DNA from: Amborella trichopoda
Taxonomy: Eukaryota > Streptophyta > Magnoliopsida > Amborellales > Amborellaceae
DNA: 64,000 nucleotides
NCBI RefSeq assembly: GCF_000471905.2
Contig: NW_006499912.1
Location: 675,781-739,780 of the forward strand
Direction of reading: 5' to 3'
The position numbers and the translations under genes are program-made. Positions within the stretch are counted from its first letter, which is position 1; each line of letters begins with the position of its first letter. Under the pieces are notes generated by a model. That model saw only the letters and a list, made by a program, of their open reading frames with translations, did no database searches and was not told where the DNA came from. Shown piece after piece: positions 1 through 12,095 of this stretch.

Positions 1-234
1 ATTAAAAGCCATAAGATTTTCAAAATACCCTCTCACCCATTAAAAGGTGGGACCCAACTAAAAATCAACATCTTCCGCTCGTCCCTCAATAGATGGGAAC
101 ATGTCAGGATATGAGAACTTCTCCCATACGCTCTATGGGGAAATGAACCGTGAGTTCTTAAGAAGCGACTACATCTCTACAGAGAGAACCATATTAAATT
201 TTTCATCAAAAATTAAAATATAAATTGGAATTGG
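1..234. other. Unassigned flank left of the LINE
   Basis: No coding frame, RNA gene or clear repeat boundary was recognised here. The sequence is ordinary AT-rich plant DNA leading into the LINE target duplication. Confidence 0.4.
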
Positions 235-319
235 TAGCCTTGATTTTAAAATTTATTACCGAATTTTAAAATTCATAATGATTTTTTTTTTTGTTTTTTG
301 GCGAATATCATAAACTTTA

Positions 320-1023
320 TTAATGAAAATACTTAGAGCGAGATATTACATTGTCAGTAACATAAAGAGAAGATAAAGATACCCTGAGACATGCATAAGA
401 ATCTACCTCAGAGTTAGCCTCCCAATAAACATGTTGAAAAGATAAGGATAAAGATTCTGATAAATACAAGATCTGAAACAACATCGTTCTCAAATCCCAA
501 GGAATCCTCAACTCTTTATTGCACCGCCTGATCACATTCAGCGAATCCCCTTCTAACACACAGTTCACTCTTAACCCCTTATGTGCAAAAAGCTTTCAAC
601 CTATCAATAGAGAATCTCAGCGTGGTTAGCAGTGGCCCTGCCAACAGGGCCTGCATACTATAAAATCCTATTACCATGCCAATCTCTAACTACTCTACCA
701 ATACTTGCAGGACCCGGGTTTCCAACTGAACTCCCGTCAAAATTTAATTTAAAGCATCCATACGGGGGATTCACCCAAACGCTTCTTGGCCTACAACTTA
801 CCACCCCCAATTTAAAGAGATTGAAGAGATTTAACAAAATATCCGGAGCTGAGATCCCCCTACCTTCTTTAGTAATTGCCATCCAACACCAGATAGTGTG
901 TTGAATAGTGCTCAAAACTCTATCAAGAGGACTGGCCTCCCCATCAAAGATTCTACAGTTTCTTTCTTTCCACACTTCCCATAAAATTGACCCTCTTACA
1001 ATCATCGACAAAGCACAACCCAC
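320..1023 (-). pseudogene. LINE RNase H domain
   Basis: The 3' end of LINE ORF2. The first half (1023-658) carries the plant-LINE RNase H start KLNFDGSSVGNPGPA, including the first catalytic Asp. The second half (568-320) has a VLEGDSLNVIRRCN strand with a further Asp, and an HVYWEANSEVDSYA tail close to the family's usual REAN..AD ending. A frameshift near 570-655 separates the halves. It would cleave the RNA strand during reverse transcription if the element were intact. Confidence 0.85.
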
Positions 1024-1581
1024 TTTAAGTAGATCTTAAAATGCAAGCTGGGAGATAATCCCCAAAACCGTCTCTGGCATGGCAATATGTATTCTTAACT
1101 AAGCAAGAGACCAAAACTAAATCCTAGTCACAAAGGGGAAATGAATCAAAAGATGAAACACATACTCTCCATTTGACTAGCACATTAAGTAAATGTTAGG
1201 CAAGATCCTACCCATTTTAATCAAATTATCAACTGTCAAAATCTTATTTTGGGTTACAAGCCAAATAAAAATCAGAATCTTAAAAGGGATCGGCCATTTC
1301 CACACTTGTACAACTCCTGAAATAGTCTATCTCGTATGCTTATGAAAGAGCAACTGATTCATGGATTTGACAGTGAATTGCCCATTCTTCTCCACCTCCG
1401 AAACTATCTCATCCTCAGCAACTGGTGGCAAAGATATCTGATTCAACTCTAGCAGGAGCTGGGAAATCCTAGTAATAACCGCATCCTCAACCCTATTATA
1501 AGGAAATGTAATATTTCAGAAGATTTGTTCTTCATTTCTTTCCACCATACCAGCCACTTTTGCATAAGGAAGTTGGACTTT

Positions 1582-1812
1582 TTAAAAAATATCTGGATAA
1601 GAGTCTTTCAAAGCCCTATCCCCAGACCACTTATGTTCCCAAAATGCCACATTATCCCCATTACCCACGCACCATCTAACATTATTCTCCACCATCGATT
1701 TACAGAGATAAATGGCCTTCCAACAATTTGACCCATTAAGATTTCTTATACTACAACCAATCCACAACCCATGTTTATCTTGACCATATTCGAGGCCAAC
1801 ACTTGACACCAT
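1582..1812 (-). pseudogene. LINE ORF2 zinc-binding segment (zf-RVT-like)
   Basis: The frame contains WCVGNGDNVAFWEHKWSGD, which matches the conserved plant LINE stretch downstream of reverse transcriptase (usual form W.IGDG..I.FW.D.W.G). It lies between RT and RNase H, as expected. The open frame is short and bounded by stops. Confidence 0.8.
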
Positions 1813-2379
1813 AATTGGTCCTTAAAGTGTAAGTTTATCCACCACCATTTACACAGTAAAGCTTTATTAACCAAATAAATTTTCCTAATAGCCAATCCTC
1901 ATTTACTTTTAGGTGTACAAACTCTATCCCATCTCAGAAGATAATATTTCCTAGCATCATCCTCAGAGCCCCATAAGAAGTTTATCATCACGGTTTCAAT
2001 CCTTTTAACAACTGATCTAGGCATTTGAAACAAGACATCTGATAAACAGGTAAGTTATCCATACATGATTGTATTAGTGTTATGTTTTCCCCAATAGATA
2101 AAACCTTAGGCTTCCGCAAGTCTAATTTAAATTGAGCACTCTATACCACCTTGTCCCAAGATGAAACTGACAGCCTCTTATTAGAAAGGGAAAGCCCTAA
2201 ATAGGTGTTTGGGAAAGAATCCAATTTACAACCTAAAGCACTGGCTAACTCTCTTCATAAGGGTTTCCCACAATTATCTCTTATCAGCATGGTTTTACTT
2301 AGATTAACCTTAATACCTATTACCACCTCACAACATTAGAGAAATCATCCAATATGACAGACATGTGACAGATGTTTCG

Positions 2380-3900
2380 CAAAACAAAAAGTATCATCAG
2401 TATATTAAAAATGAAAAATAGGAGGACCGTGTGATGCCACTTTGAAGCTAGTGAAATTGTCCCTCCTTTCAACATTCGAGATCATAAAACTAAAACATTC
2501 AGCATAAATAGTGAAAATAAATGGGGATAGGGGGTCCCTTTGGCACAGCCCTTTAGAGGCTCTAAAAAAGCCTTTAGGGCTTCCCTAATACAGATAGTAA
2601 AGTGAGCAGAAGAAAAGCATCTATAGATCCAGTTTCTCCATATATCTCCAAAACCTTTTCTCTTCATAACTTCCATCAAAATACACCATTCTACTATATC
2701 GTATGCTTTTTTTATATCCAACTTAAGCACTACTCCAAGTTCTTGATTAGTAATACGAGAGTGAATACATCTTGGAGTTACTAAGACACTATTTGTGATC
2801 AACCTATTTTGAATAAAAGCAGATTGTGATCCAATGATAATGGACGGCAGCACCAGTTTCAACCTTTCTGCAAAGCACTTTAGCCACAATTTTGTACAAA
2901 CTTCTCAGTAAACTAATAGGCATGATATCAAATAATTCCACAATGACCGATTTATTAGGAATTAAGGCAATGTAAGTAGAATTAACCCCTTTATAAATTT
3001 CTCCCCTCCACAAAAATTCCCTCACCATCAGAAGAAGCTCCTCACAAATAAGATTCCAAAATCCATCAAAAAGGACCAACGAAAAACAGTCTGCCCGGGG
3101 TTATATCACCCAACAATGAAAACACCGCCTTTTTTAACTCTTCCATGGAAATATCAGCTTCTAATCCCGAAATAAATTTTGGAAAAAGCATTTTAAAAGG
3201 AATTCCAGTCATTCTAGGGGCAAACTTAACTTCAGAAGAGAACTCATAAAATGGTCAATGACACTACCCTCCAAACCGTTTACATCATCCTCTGCTATTC
3301 TCAAAATAGAAAGATCATAAATATCATTTTGACGCATGTGTGTACTAGCTATGAAATGATAAAATTAGTATTATGATCACCTTCTTTCAACCATTTATTT
3401 CTGGATCTCCGTTTCCAATAGATTTCATCCAGTCTAAGAACCTCCTTAAAGGTTTTAAGTTTCTAATTCCTCTCAATGATCAACTCCTTTGTTAAGAACC
3501 AATGTTAAGCATATGCTGGTCTAAGAACTGAATTTTCATCAACACCTCATCTATCTTGCCCTTCAATTGATACTTATTATCTGACTTCCATTGAACCAAT
3601 CTATGCTTGACATTCAACAATTTATTATGTAATTGGAAGTCCATCGATCCAAAGGTAACAAAATTTTTTCAAGTACTCTTAATAAGATCCACTACACCCT
3701 GCTCCTCCAACCAAGCAATTTCCATTCTAAAAGAGTCTCTCCCCTCCAATGTGATCCACGGTGCTTAAAATAATGACAATGTGGTTCGAAGAGAGTCTAG
3801 GAAGGGCTTTAATAGAGGTTAAAGGGAACCTTTCCAGCCACTCATTCTGCATCAGAAATCTATCAAGTTTTGAGAAGGACAAATTAATCACACTACTATT
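2380..3900 (-). pseudogene. LINE reverse transcriptase domain, broken
   Basis: On the minus strand, frame 2889-2482 contains QSAFIQNRLITNSVL and LKLDIKKAYDIVEW. These are RT blocks, and the Asp in LDIKKAYD is a metal ligand. Further downstream, codons at 2404-2390 encode YTDDT, the RT catalytic box (usually YADD or FADD). Upstream, 3079-2804 holds the WRGEIYKGVNSTYIALIPN region typical of the RT N-terminus. At least three frames are needed to follow the protein, so it is inactive. Confidence 0.85.
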
Positions 3901-4199
3901 AAACCACTAAAAGCTGCATCCGAAATTGGAAGGTCCTCCAAAGCACCCCTCATGATGAAGGGTATTAAACCTTCTCATAGAGGAAGTAATAACAAACCCC
4001 CCCTCCCCAAAGGACTCCTCTGGCTATCTGACCAAATTAATGTATCCCTTTAAACAAATATGATAAACAAAACCCAAAACAAACTCTAAGAGTTCAGCAA
4101 TAAAAGGCTCTTTTAAAGCCATAATAGAAGGACTATATGTATTTACAAGCCCCCACGAAAACCCCAGAAATAAACCATTAAAGAAAATAACCAAAATTT

Positions 4200-4452
4200 A
4201 TCTTTCTTTATTACATCAAAATTTTGTAGGATCAAAGGGTCCCATAAAATCCATAAACCACCTGAAGCACCAATGGAGTCACCATCAAAATTAAGAACCC
4301 CAAATTTCTTTCACCCCAGCTACAGTTGGTCTAGGAAATTTGGTTTCTTGAAGGATCAAAACCACAGGCTTATACTTTCTAACTAAAAACAAAACATCGT
4401 TTTTGCGTCTAGGGTCCCCCAAACCCCTTATATTCCAACTAAGAATATACAT
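4200..4452 (-). pseudogene. LINE AP-endonuclease N-terminus (start of ORF2)
   Basis: Minus-strand translation from ATG 4452-4450 begins MYILSWNIRGLGDPRRK and continues through VVLILQETK. This is the signature start of plant L1 ORF2 endonuclease: the Asn of WNIRGLG and the Glu of QETK are catalytic or metal-binding positions. The domain continues to about 3900 in disrupted form. Confidence 0.85.
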
Positions 4453-5419
4453 TAAAATTTAGAGGAAGATGCACCTGGTTCATCCAGGCCCTAACCGATG
4501 TACAACTGCTCCAACATCAAAGCTTCGTCCAAAGCTGTTGAACCCTAGGAAGACGATAAAGTCAGAGAGGCACTACTAATCTCCAGCACTTCTGCATCAT
4601 TCAAAGTTTGTTACAACAAAGAGGATCGGGTGCTCCATAATAGCCTCACCATCCACCGCACTAGCCTCTACAACAAACTCATCATCTGGATCCAGTATCA
4701 CCATAGGATCAAAAGCTAGAGCTCTCGAAGCTAATCCTTTCACCGCCTTCCTAGCTGGGAGCAACCTTATTCTTCTCAAAGAAAACATAGCACAAACCAA
4801 AGCTAAGGCAAAGAGATCACTAATGGATAATACACCAGCAGCACAAGGCTTGAAGAAAGAAGATGAAGAGATCTTACCAAATCGGTTAATCTCCTTTCGA
4901 AATATCCCATCCCCCAAAGGAGATACACGTGTACTCCAAGTGTCAACCATGTCAATATCAAAAATCAAGTCTCCCAATCCCCCAGTCTCAATCACCTTAT
5001 CAAATAAAGCCTCCTTCGAAGGTAGACCTGTGGGACTAGAGGAGCCCTCAACAACATAAAGTGCACCGCAAGACTACCGGGATTCACAAAGGAAGATGGA
5101 CCAGAAGAGTGTACCAAATAAGATAGTACTTTATTCTTCCCAGAAGTATTATCATGATCTGGAAGTATCTTTGTCCTCTCTTATAGGGAAAGAAAATAAG
5201 AACTCCCTGCTTTGGACTCCTCTTTATGCTTCAAAATCTGGAAATAGTCAAATCTGGAAGTGGTTAACTGCAATCCACTTCTTTTCAAATTTACAATAAC
5301 GAGGCTTTCACCCTCTAGGAGGCTGCTGAAATTTTTAAAAATTCCGGCTAGGATAACTGTGATCCTGAATACCAGAACTAATAATTCGGCCACCTTGAGC
5401 TTGAGAATTAGCCCTAGAG

Positions 5420-5830
5420 TTATCCACTAGTACCATTTTTCCTTTGACTAACCGCTCGATCCGAAATCAAAGAATGAAGGTCCTCTTCTGACGAGACTGT
5501 AGTGTTAAAAGACTGACCATTAACAAGAAGACAAACCTTTTCAGGAACATGGTAGTAAGCCAACTTCCAGATCTTAACTCTAACAAACGAGCAGTCCGAC
5601 CCCTTTAAATGATTCCAATCAAAATCACAATATCCCCCATAGGAATTTGCTAAAGATTGAAAAATGGGAAAACTCCAAGCATTGAAAGGGATACCCCCCA
5701 ATCTAACCCAGACACAAACTTTTTGAATATGAGAATCATGAACAGAATGACTCCAAGGAGCTAAAGAAAGTAGCTTACCCCTAACCCGAGGGAATCTATT
5801 GCGAAGCACCGATAGGACCTCCTCCTTCAA
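5420..5830 (-). pseudogene. LINE ORF1, DUF4283-like domain
   Basis: A 136-residue frame contains KVCVWVRLGGIPFNAWSF and a FVRVKIW strand, the pattern of the DUF4283-type domain at the N-terminus of plant L1 ORF1 proteins. No CCHC knuckle was recognised downstream. It sits at the 5' end of the LINE, just before ORF2. Relics of the rest of ORF1 extend to about 4500 and up to 6104. Confidence 0.7.
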
Positions 5831-6164
5831 CCGAAGGAATAATACTTTTTTATTGCCACCAAAAGATTTAACCTCTGGTACATAAGTAAGACCCTAGCCT
5901 CTACGAGCCCAATCACTGAGCCCAAAAACATCATTAGAATGAGGTAAAAAAAACCGTCCTACTAAAATTTTGGTTTTGCCAAGAGGGGGTAGCCCCAATA
6001 CCAAGATCAACCAGCACCCTAAGAACCACACCGCCTACCATCGTCGATACCTAAGCCATTTTTCAATGTTGTCTCTAGACCATTTTTTATTTTCCAATTC
6101 ATTATAGCCTTGATTTTTAACATAAAACTTCATTGAACTAAGTAAAACATTCATAGCATTTTCT

Positions 6165-7070
6165 CTTCATGATTATATAGGAGCAATTGACAGATCTTAC
6201 ATCCCATCATGGGTTGAGAGCCACATGCATAGATGGTTTTGCAATAGGAAGGGTGTGTTATCTCAAAATGTGATGGTTGCAGTAGGGTTTAATATGCAAT
6301 TCCAATATACACTAATTGGATGGGAAGGATATGCATTAGATTCTAAAGTCCTATAGGATGCTTTCAAAAGGGAGACCGATCAGTGATGGTTGCAGTAGGG
6401 TTTAATATGCAATTCCAATATACACTAATTGGATGGGAAGGATATGCATCAGATTCTAAAGTCCTATAGGATGCTTTCAGAAGGGAGACCGATCAGTTAA
6501 CGATAAATGGAGGTAAGTTTCAAACGAGAAAATCATGCTTGAAGGTAGCTCAATTTTATAATCCTTTTGTATAGCAGGATGGTGAGTAGTTCAACAATGG
6601 ACCATGTTAGTCCAACTTGGTGGGGGAATATATTATATTGTGGACGGAGGAGGGTATCCCACTATATAGGGTTTCATTACTCCATACAGCTTTGTTTGTT
6701 GTCATATGGGTAATTACAGGGTAGGCAATGGGGCATCGCATAACGCCAAATAATTATTTAATAAAATTTATGCATCACTGAGGAGCACCATGGAGCGAAC
6801 TTTTGGGTTGTAAAATGCACACTTTCCAATTCTAAAGTGTATCGATATGAATATCCTTTGAGCACAAGAGACAATAGTAATTGCAACAGTTGTTTGCACG
6901 ATTATAATGATTTGAGGAGCAAGTGGGGTGCATGAGTTGCAATTTCAAGAAAGAATTTAGAGAACATTGCTAATGGGGTAGATGACAATGATCAGGTGGC
7001 AACTTAAAGTAATGAGGAGCATGTTGAAGAAGTACAACTGTGAGATGAAGTTAGTTGCATTCCAACTGTG
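6165..7070 (+). pseudogene. PIF/Harbinger transposase relic (DDE_Tnp_4)
   Basis: Reading from about 6175, the frame gives YIGAIDRSYIPSWV, then FCNRKGVLSQNVMVAVGFN and GWEGYALDSKVL. Past the internal duplication come YYIVDGG (6630-6655) and SLRSTMERTFGL (about 6775-6820). These match, in order, the catalytic core of plant PIF/Harbinger transposases: the first Asp in GAID, the second in the VD.GY segment, and the Glu in the ERTFG segment. Stops and frameshifts, including a 113-bp duplication, show that it is dead. The LINE lies immediately upstream, so the N-terminal part is not in this window. Confidence 0.85.
6271..6496 (+). repeat. 113-bp tandem duplication inside the transposase relic
   Basis: Copies at 6271-6383 and 6384-6496 differ at only about two positions (attag/atcag and caaaag/cagaag). 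The unit is not a multiple of three, so it shifts the transposase frame. Confidence 0.97.
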
Positions 7071-8599
7071 GCACCACCATAAAAAAAGTTTTTTAGTATT
7101 ATTATTTTTTTCATAATTAAATTTTTAAATTTTTAAACTTTTAAATTTTTAAATTTTTAAATCTTAAATTTTTAAATTTTAATTTTAATTTTTATTTCTT
7201 TGAAATTACATTCTAATTGTGGTACAATCATGAAAATGTTTTTTTTATGTTTATTTTAAAACATAACCAAAGAAAATCGTCTCCTTATTTTTGTTGTATT
7301 AAGAGAACTGTATATTAATAATTATTATTTGACTCTCATATTTGGACTCTACTTCCTTATATGTTGAGTCTAAACAAATCCAACTTGATGTGTCTGACAT
7401 TAACTTACAAATCCGATTGAAGCTAAAAAATGTGTTTTCTATTTAAGGAGCTTCTATAGAAGAGGTTTTTTTTATAGAATTAATTTCGGAATAGAATTAA
7501 TTATAAAAAATGATGATGAAATTGCCATAAAATGGTTGGGCTGCTTATTGCAGTTTATTCATTTTGGGGGCTTTATACCATTCTTCTATATGGACTAAAC
7601 TGGTTAGTTACCCTGTCTCCAGGTATAATAAATTCCAGGTGGTACGAAACAAGTTTCTATGCTCCCTCTAAATTCCGGACAAGTTACCAACCATAATATT
7701 TTCCGTACAAGGAGCTAAAAAATCCAGCTTCACAGGAAGAAAGAACTTCCAAATTCTTGATAACAACATGCCAGGAAGCTAGAACTTCCAAATTCTTGAT
7801 AACAACATGCCAAGAAGCTAGGGACAACAACAAAATTGTCAAAGGAAGTGCTAGATAAGGTTGATATATTGCTCCACACATGCGTGATGAGGCATCTAGT
7901 TGAGAATTGTAAACATCACTCCGAGATTATTTGAATGTGATGGATAGGGTTTCAAGGTTTTGAAATTTAAAAATCCTGCAATTTTGAATCTCAATTTATT
8001 ATGAGTTTTTTGAGATTCATTTCAAGAATCATACATGTCAAATACCAATAAAGAGTTGAACGTATAAGTATTGAATTTGGGTTTTGATTATATTGAGGAA
8101 TGAATAGAGGAACATTATATTGGGTTTGCCTCTGTATATCTCTCAATTCTCAATATTCATGACCATCTCTCTCAAATTGTTGTAAGCAAAAGTGGCCCTA
8201 ATACTCTTTTTTTTTTTTTCTTTTTGGGTAATTTAGTGGGGAAGACAGCCCCTACCCATTTTTTCAAATAGTTTAGGAGTTAGTTTTTTGAAAATATTAG
8301 TAAAGTGGGGTCAGTAAAAATAAAAATCACAATGTGATGACTAAAGTGTGGGGTGCTACCAGTACAACCCAATCCATTTTGAACTACCCTTAATATTCAA
8401 TACACTATGGAAGTAGCAGTTTAGGTATCAGAAATAAGTTCAAAGCATTGAATAGTTTCTTGAAGGCATTCATAAGACAGTTTGTTCATTATTGTTCTCA
8501 ATGCTAATGAACGCAGTAGGAACACACCAGCTAATCAAAATGACCTGGCAGAATGGGTGTGCTCAACGAACAACTCTCTCTTTTGAGGTTCTACATGGA
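7071..8599. other. AT-rich stretch without genes
   Basis: Low-complexity TTTTTAAA runs occur at 7100-7200, followed by ordinary AT-rich DNA. A 39-bp tandem duplication occurs at 7742-7819. No gene was recognised. Confidence 0.5.
7742..7819 (+). repeat. 39-bp tandem duplication
   Basis: Two copies of a 39-bp unit starting AGAACTTCCAAATTC (7742-7780 and 7781-7819), differing at about one base. Confidence 0.9.
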
Positions 8600-9705
8600 T
8601 AAATATTAAGTTCATTTGCTAATAAAGCTGATTGAGTTATTTTTTAAAATGTAGAGAAAGTGGGATCGTTCGAATTATGGACTCAGAAAAATCTCAGATC
8701 TGGTCTTTTTCTGAATCCATTGGAAGCGCCAGCTCCAAATCCGTATTTTGACTTAAAAAAAATGCTTCTAAATTTAATTAAATCTGTTGATGAATTATTT
8801 TCTAGAAAACAATTAAATAAAGTGGATAATTAAATAAAGAAAACAAACTAAATTAAAAAAATATATATATACCTACCTCTAGGGACTCGAAACCCGGAGT
8901 TTCGGGCTTAAATCAGGCCGCTTTTTCGATTTGTGCAGCCATATATATATTTTAGATGTTTTTGCTTTATGTAATTGGTAGATCTAAGGTTCTTTGACCT
9001 AGATCTAGGATTCCTAAAGCAGAGAAAAAAGCTGAGAATTTTAAGTATGGTCTACCTAAGCTTTTCTTAGGATTTGAGGAGAGTTTCTTAGTTTTATAAG
9101 GTTTTTGGAATCTCCAAAGTTAAATATGAATTTTTAGATTTTTTTTGTGATTTTTGGGAATTTTTTCTAATTTTTAGGAATTATCTAATGGTTTTTTCTA
9201 TTTTTGGTATTTTTAGTATTTTTGGGCTATTTTTCTAATTTCAAAAATTTTTAAGGGATTTCTTGATCTCGTTTTTTATCCTTTTTTTTTGGTTATGAAG
9301 GGGGTATTTATAGAATTCCATTGGTGATTTTTTCTAATTCTTTTGGAATTTTTTTCAGATTTTTTTATTTATTTATCTTGAAGCTTGAGCCTTATCTAAT
9401 TAAAAAAAACGTTTTTACTACATCATAAAAATGTATTAAATGCATCATAAATGAATTTCCTGTATCATCAAGCTGTGTTTGGGCCTACTAAGCCGCGTTA
9501 CAGCCCGGCCCACGATCAGACACTTGAGTCTTATAGGGACTAAATTGTTATTTGTTATATCATTTTATCCGTAGGTCCATAGGGACCAAATTGGGTAGCT
9601 TTGGGGGTAATTAAATTGGGTCCAGGTTGTGTGGTCCTTCAGGACCAGAATCAAGGTTTTTAGGAGTTTCCTTAATCAGAATTTCGAGGGGGGTGTCTAA
9701 AGTTG
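8600..9705 (-). mobile_element. Ty3/gypsy-type LTR, copy A (3' LTR)
   Basis: This is homologous over about 1.1 kb to the well-delimited solo LTR at 41803-42970. Shared blocks include the GTAGAGAAAGTGGG motif near 8650, a C-GAAAC...GTTTCGGG hairpin near 8886-8910, and TATTTATAG near 9305 (a TATA box on the minus strand). Its minus-strand 5' end reads TTTAGACACCCCCC at about 9705. It is preceded by a purine-rich AAAGAGGGGCAAC tract (9706-9720), as expected for a polypurine tract beside a 3' LTR. The low-coordinate end is eroded, so that boundary is approximate. Confidence 0.7.
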
Positions 9706-10100
9706 CCCCTCTTTAGCATTCACCTGCGGCGCTAGGTGAATGGCAAAGAAGTAAACACTTGAGATAAGTTGGGAAAAAAACCTTTTTCGATGGATCATTC
9801 TTTGAATGACCAGTACCTTTTGGGTAGGCAGTACGCCGATGGATGCTTTTGATCCGTAAGAAATCGAACTAACACTGCTACCTTTGAGTCATTGTCGTTG
9901 AGAGATCTCCGATAAGCGCGATCTGAAGTGATAGTCAACATGAACCATGCTATCTTTGTGCCAGTGACACTTCTTGTTGTAGTCACTCCAATGCTACCTA
10001 GAAAGCTGCCAGTGTAGTCATCTTCGACATTAGACCTCTTTCTTGGGATCTGATTATCCAATCGAATGGGACTTTGATTTAGAATAAATGATGGGAAGAT
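9706..10100 (-). mobile_element. Probable 3' internal end of the copy A gypsy element
   Basis: It directly follows the polypurine tract of LTR copy A. An 88-codon minus-strand frame (10061-9795) has no recognisable domain. The assignment rests on position, and the upstream pol genes are not found in the window. Confidence 0.35.
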
Positions 10101-10699
10101 GAATTTTTGGCTAATTGAACTTCCTGATCGCCTTCGATTCTGATTTTTGGGGTCTATAGGTTCAAGGTTTTTAGTATGGGAACCTATGGGTTGGTCTTTG
10201 TTTTCTTAAGGTTTTGCAAGCATGGCAATCTAGGATTTGGTGACGGCGGACATATCATATCCAAGCCTCCATGAAACTCCTTCGTTTTTTTAAAACATTT
10301 TAGAAAGTTTTGAACATAGATTGAATTTTGAGACAGAAATAGAGTTTCGAGCTACGTTTTAACCAAAAAAATTAAGCTTTTTGAAAACTCACGAAACACA
10401 TAGGAGAATTTTGAAGATGGATGAGAAATTTTAAAAAACAAATTTTGGTAATTATTATTATTATTATTATTATTTATGAGCTTGCTGAGCTTTTACTTGG
10501 GACTTTCAAGACGAAGAATCGCTAAGTACTTCATCATCTTCCAATCTTGGAGAGAGAGAGATAGAAAGAAACTTCCAGTTTCAATACAAACCATTAAAAT
10601 GGTCAATGGCTCTCTTTTGACTGATGATAAGCTAAAGAAAAGGGCCAAGATTATTCTAAATGTTTGTGTTATCGAAGAATCTGTGGATCACTAGTTTGT
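10101..10699. other. No recognised gene; (ATT)n at about 10451-10473
   Basis: A 72-codon plus-strand frame (10476-10694) has no family resemblance I can name. A short ATT microsatellite precedes it. Confidence 0.4.
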
Positions 10700-11440
10700 T
10701 GAGGGTTATTTTGCAAGAATAATGGGTTAGAAACGTTATGCAAATGGACATAGAGACTCATGGTCTAGCTGCTGAGTTGCTCATGGAGAGTTTTAATTGC
10801 AATTTTAATGGGGTTGGGAAGTATGGCAAGATAGGATTTATAGAATCTTTGAATAAGGTGTCGAGTATTGAGGTAGGTAATTCAAGGAAGAGTATTGCTC
10901 AGCATGGTTGAATGGTTGCAGAAGAAAGGATTTTTTGGAATTTAATGTATAGAATTGATGACGTTTTAAATGTAAGTTGTAGAAAAAAAATATGAGGGTG
11001 GGTAATTGGGTTGTCCTCGCAAAGAGGTATTAAAGCTTAATTTTTTTATGGAAGCTAATTGGGCATTCATAGAGTAGGCGGTATAGGAGGGGTTATAAAG
11101 AATTAAAGCTTTGGAAGCTAACTGGGCATTGATAGAGTAGGTAGTATAGTACGCGTTACAAGACATTGAAGTTTAATTTTGATGAAAGCTCATTGGGTAT
11201 TGGTATGGAAGGGGTTATAAGGAATAGTAAAATGAATGCTTTAAGAAAATATTATAAATGCTTAATTTAATTCGTTGTTATAAGACTTTGAAGCTGATAA
11301 GAGGAATAAGGAGTAAATTTATTGTTGAGGATCATTCTTTAAATATTATAAATTGGTATGATGAGAAATGTTCCCTGGGGGTTGGTGCATTTATTCAGGG
11401 AAGTAATAGAACTGTGCCAAGGCAAAGCGGTAGTCTTTAA
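10700..11440 (+). pseudogene. LINE RNase H relic (plus strand)
   Basis: Near 11165-11225 the translation reads LKFNFDESSLG...GVIRNSK, close to the RNase H start of plant LINEs. Near 11315-11420 it reads IVEDHSLNIINW...GSNRTVPRQ, the matching C-terminal blocks. The same signatures occur in the LINE at 320-1023, but this copy is on the opposite strand and far more decayed. Segments upstream to 10700 are probably the same relic but are not diagnostic. Confidence 0.6.
11033..11230 (+). repeat. About 65-70-bp local repeats (3 degenerate copies)
   Basis: The series KLNF..., then AANWALIE-like, then LKFNFDES-like, starts at about 11033, 11104 and 11167. Each unit is led by TTAAAGC or TTGAAGT and contains a GAAGCTAATTGGGCAT-like core. 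This looks like repeated duplication of the RNase H start. Confidence 0.7.
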
Positions 11441-12036
11441 CATATCTACAACAAAAGAATATATCTTGTTCGATGGTTTGGCAAGCTGTAGTGCGGAAGT
11501 TCAAGATTTATGTGTGGAATAAAGGATGTATTTTAAAGTTTTTATTTTTTTTATTGATTCTTGTTTTGCATTGATGTTGCTAAAGGCTTTTGGATATTGG
11601 GTATGTTAAGGTACTCATAAATATGAGTATTTCGTTAATGTGTTCAATATTTTTGAACACTCGATACTTTTATCCTATCATGTAGTAATCTTTTTGTTTA
11701 GAGGCATTTAAGGTAATTACTCAAAGATAAAGAGAATTTATTATAAAAAGAAGATTATTTATTAATTATAGTGGAAGATAACATCATCCACATAAAATGT
11801 AATATCACCCACATGAAATATTAAATGTCATCTTTTTTTATAAAAATATCTATTCTACTTTCTCAATAACAAAAAAAATATCTTTATTAAAAAATATTGT
11901 ATTATAAAACAAGTATTTAAAATTTATTGAGCATAATTATAAAATACTTTATAGTGTGAGCACCCTAACATAACTTTACAATAATTGTTCTTTTGGATTA
12001 ATAAAGGAAAAAGTGATTCTTGTTAAAATAAAATAA

Positions 12037-12095
<59 letters not shown>

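Larger units (their letters stand above)
248..6104 (-). mobile_element. L1-type LINE retrotransposon, near full length, decayed
   Basis: All parts of a plant L1 LINE are seen in order on the minus strand: an ORF1 domain (5420-5830), an AP-endonuclease start (ATG at 4452-4450), reverse transcriptase with a YTDDT catalytic box (codons 2404-2390), a C-terminal zinc-binding segment (1582-1812) and an RNase H domain (1023-320). A T-run at 281-299 is the poly(A) tail. The 13-mer TAGCCTTGATTTT at 235-247 recurs at 6105-6117 and is the probable target-site duplication. Many stops and frameshifts show that it is dead. About 33 bp lie between the A-tail and the duplication. Confidence 0.88.

Noticed and set aside
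6165-7070. CACTA (DUF4216-type) origin for this relic
   Set aside because: The GAID, RKG.LSQNV, GWEG..DS.VL and ERTFG blocks fit PIF/Harbinger, not CACTA.
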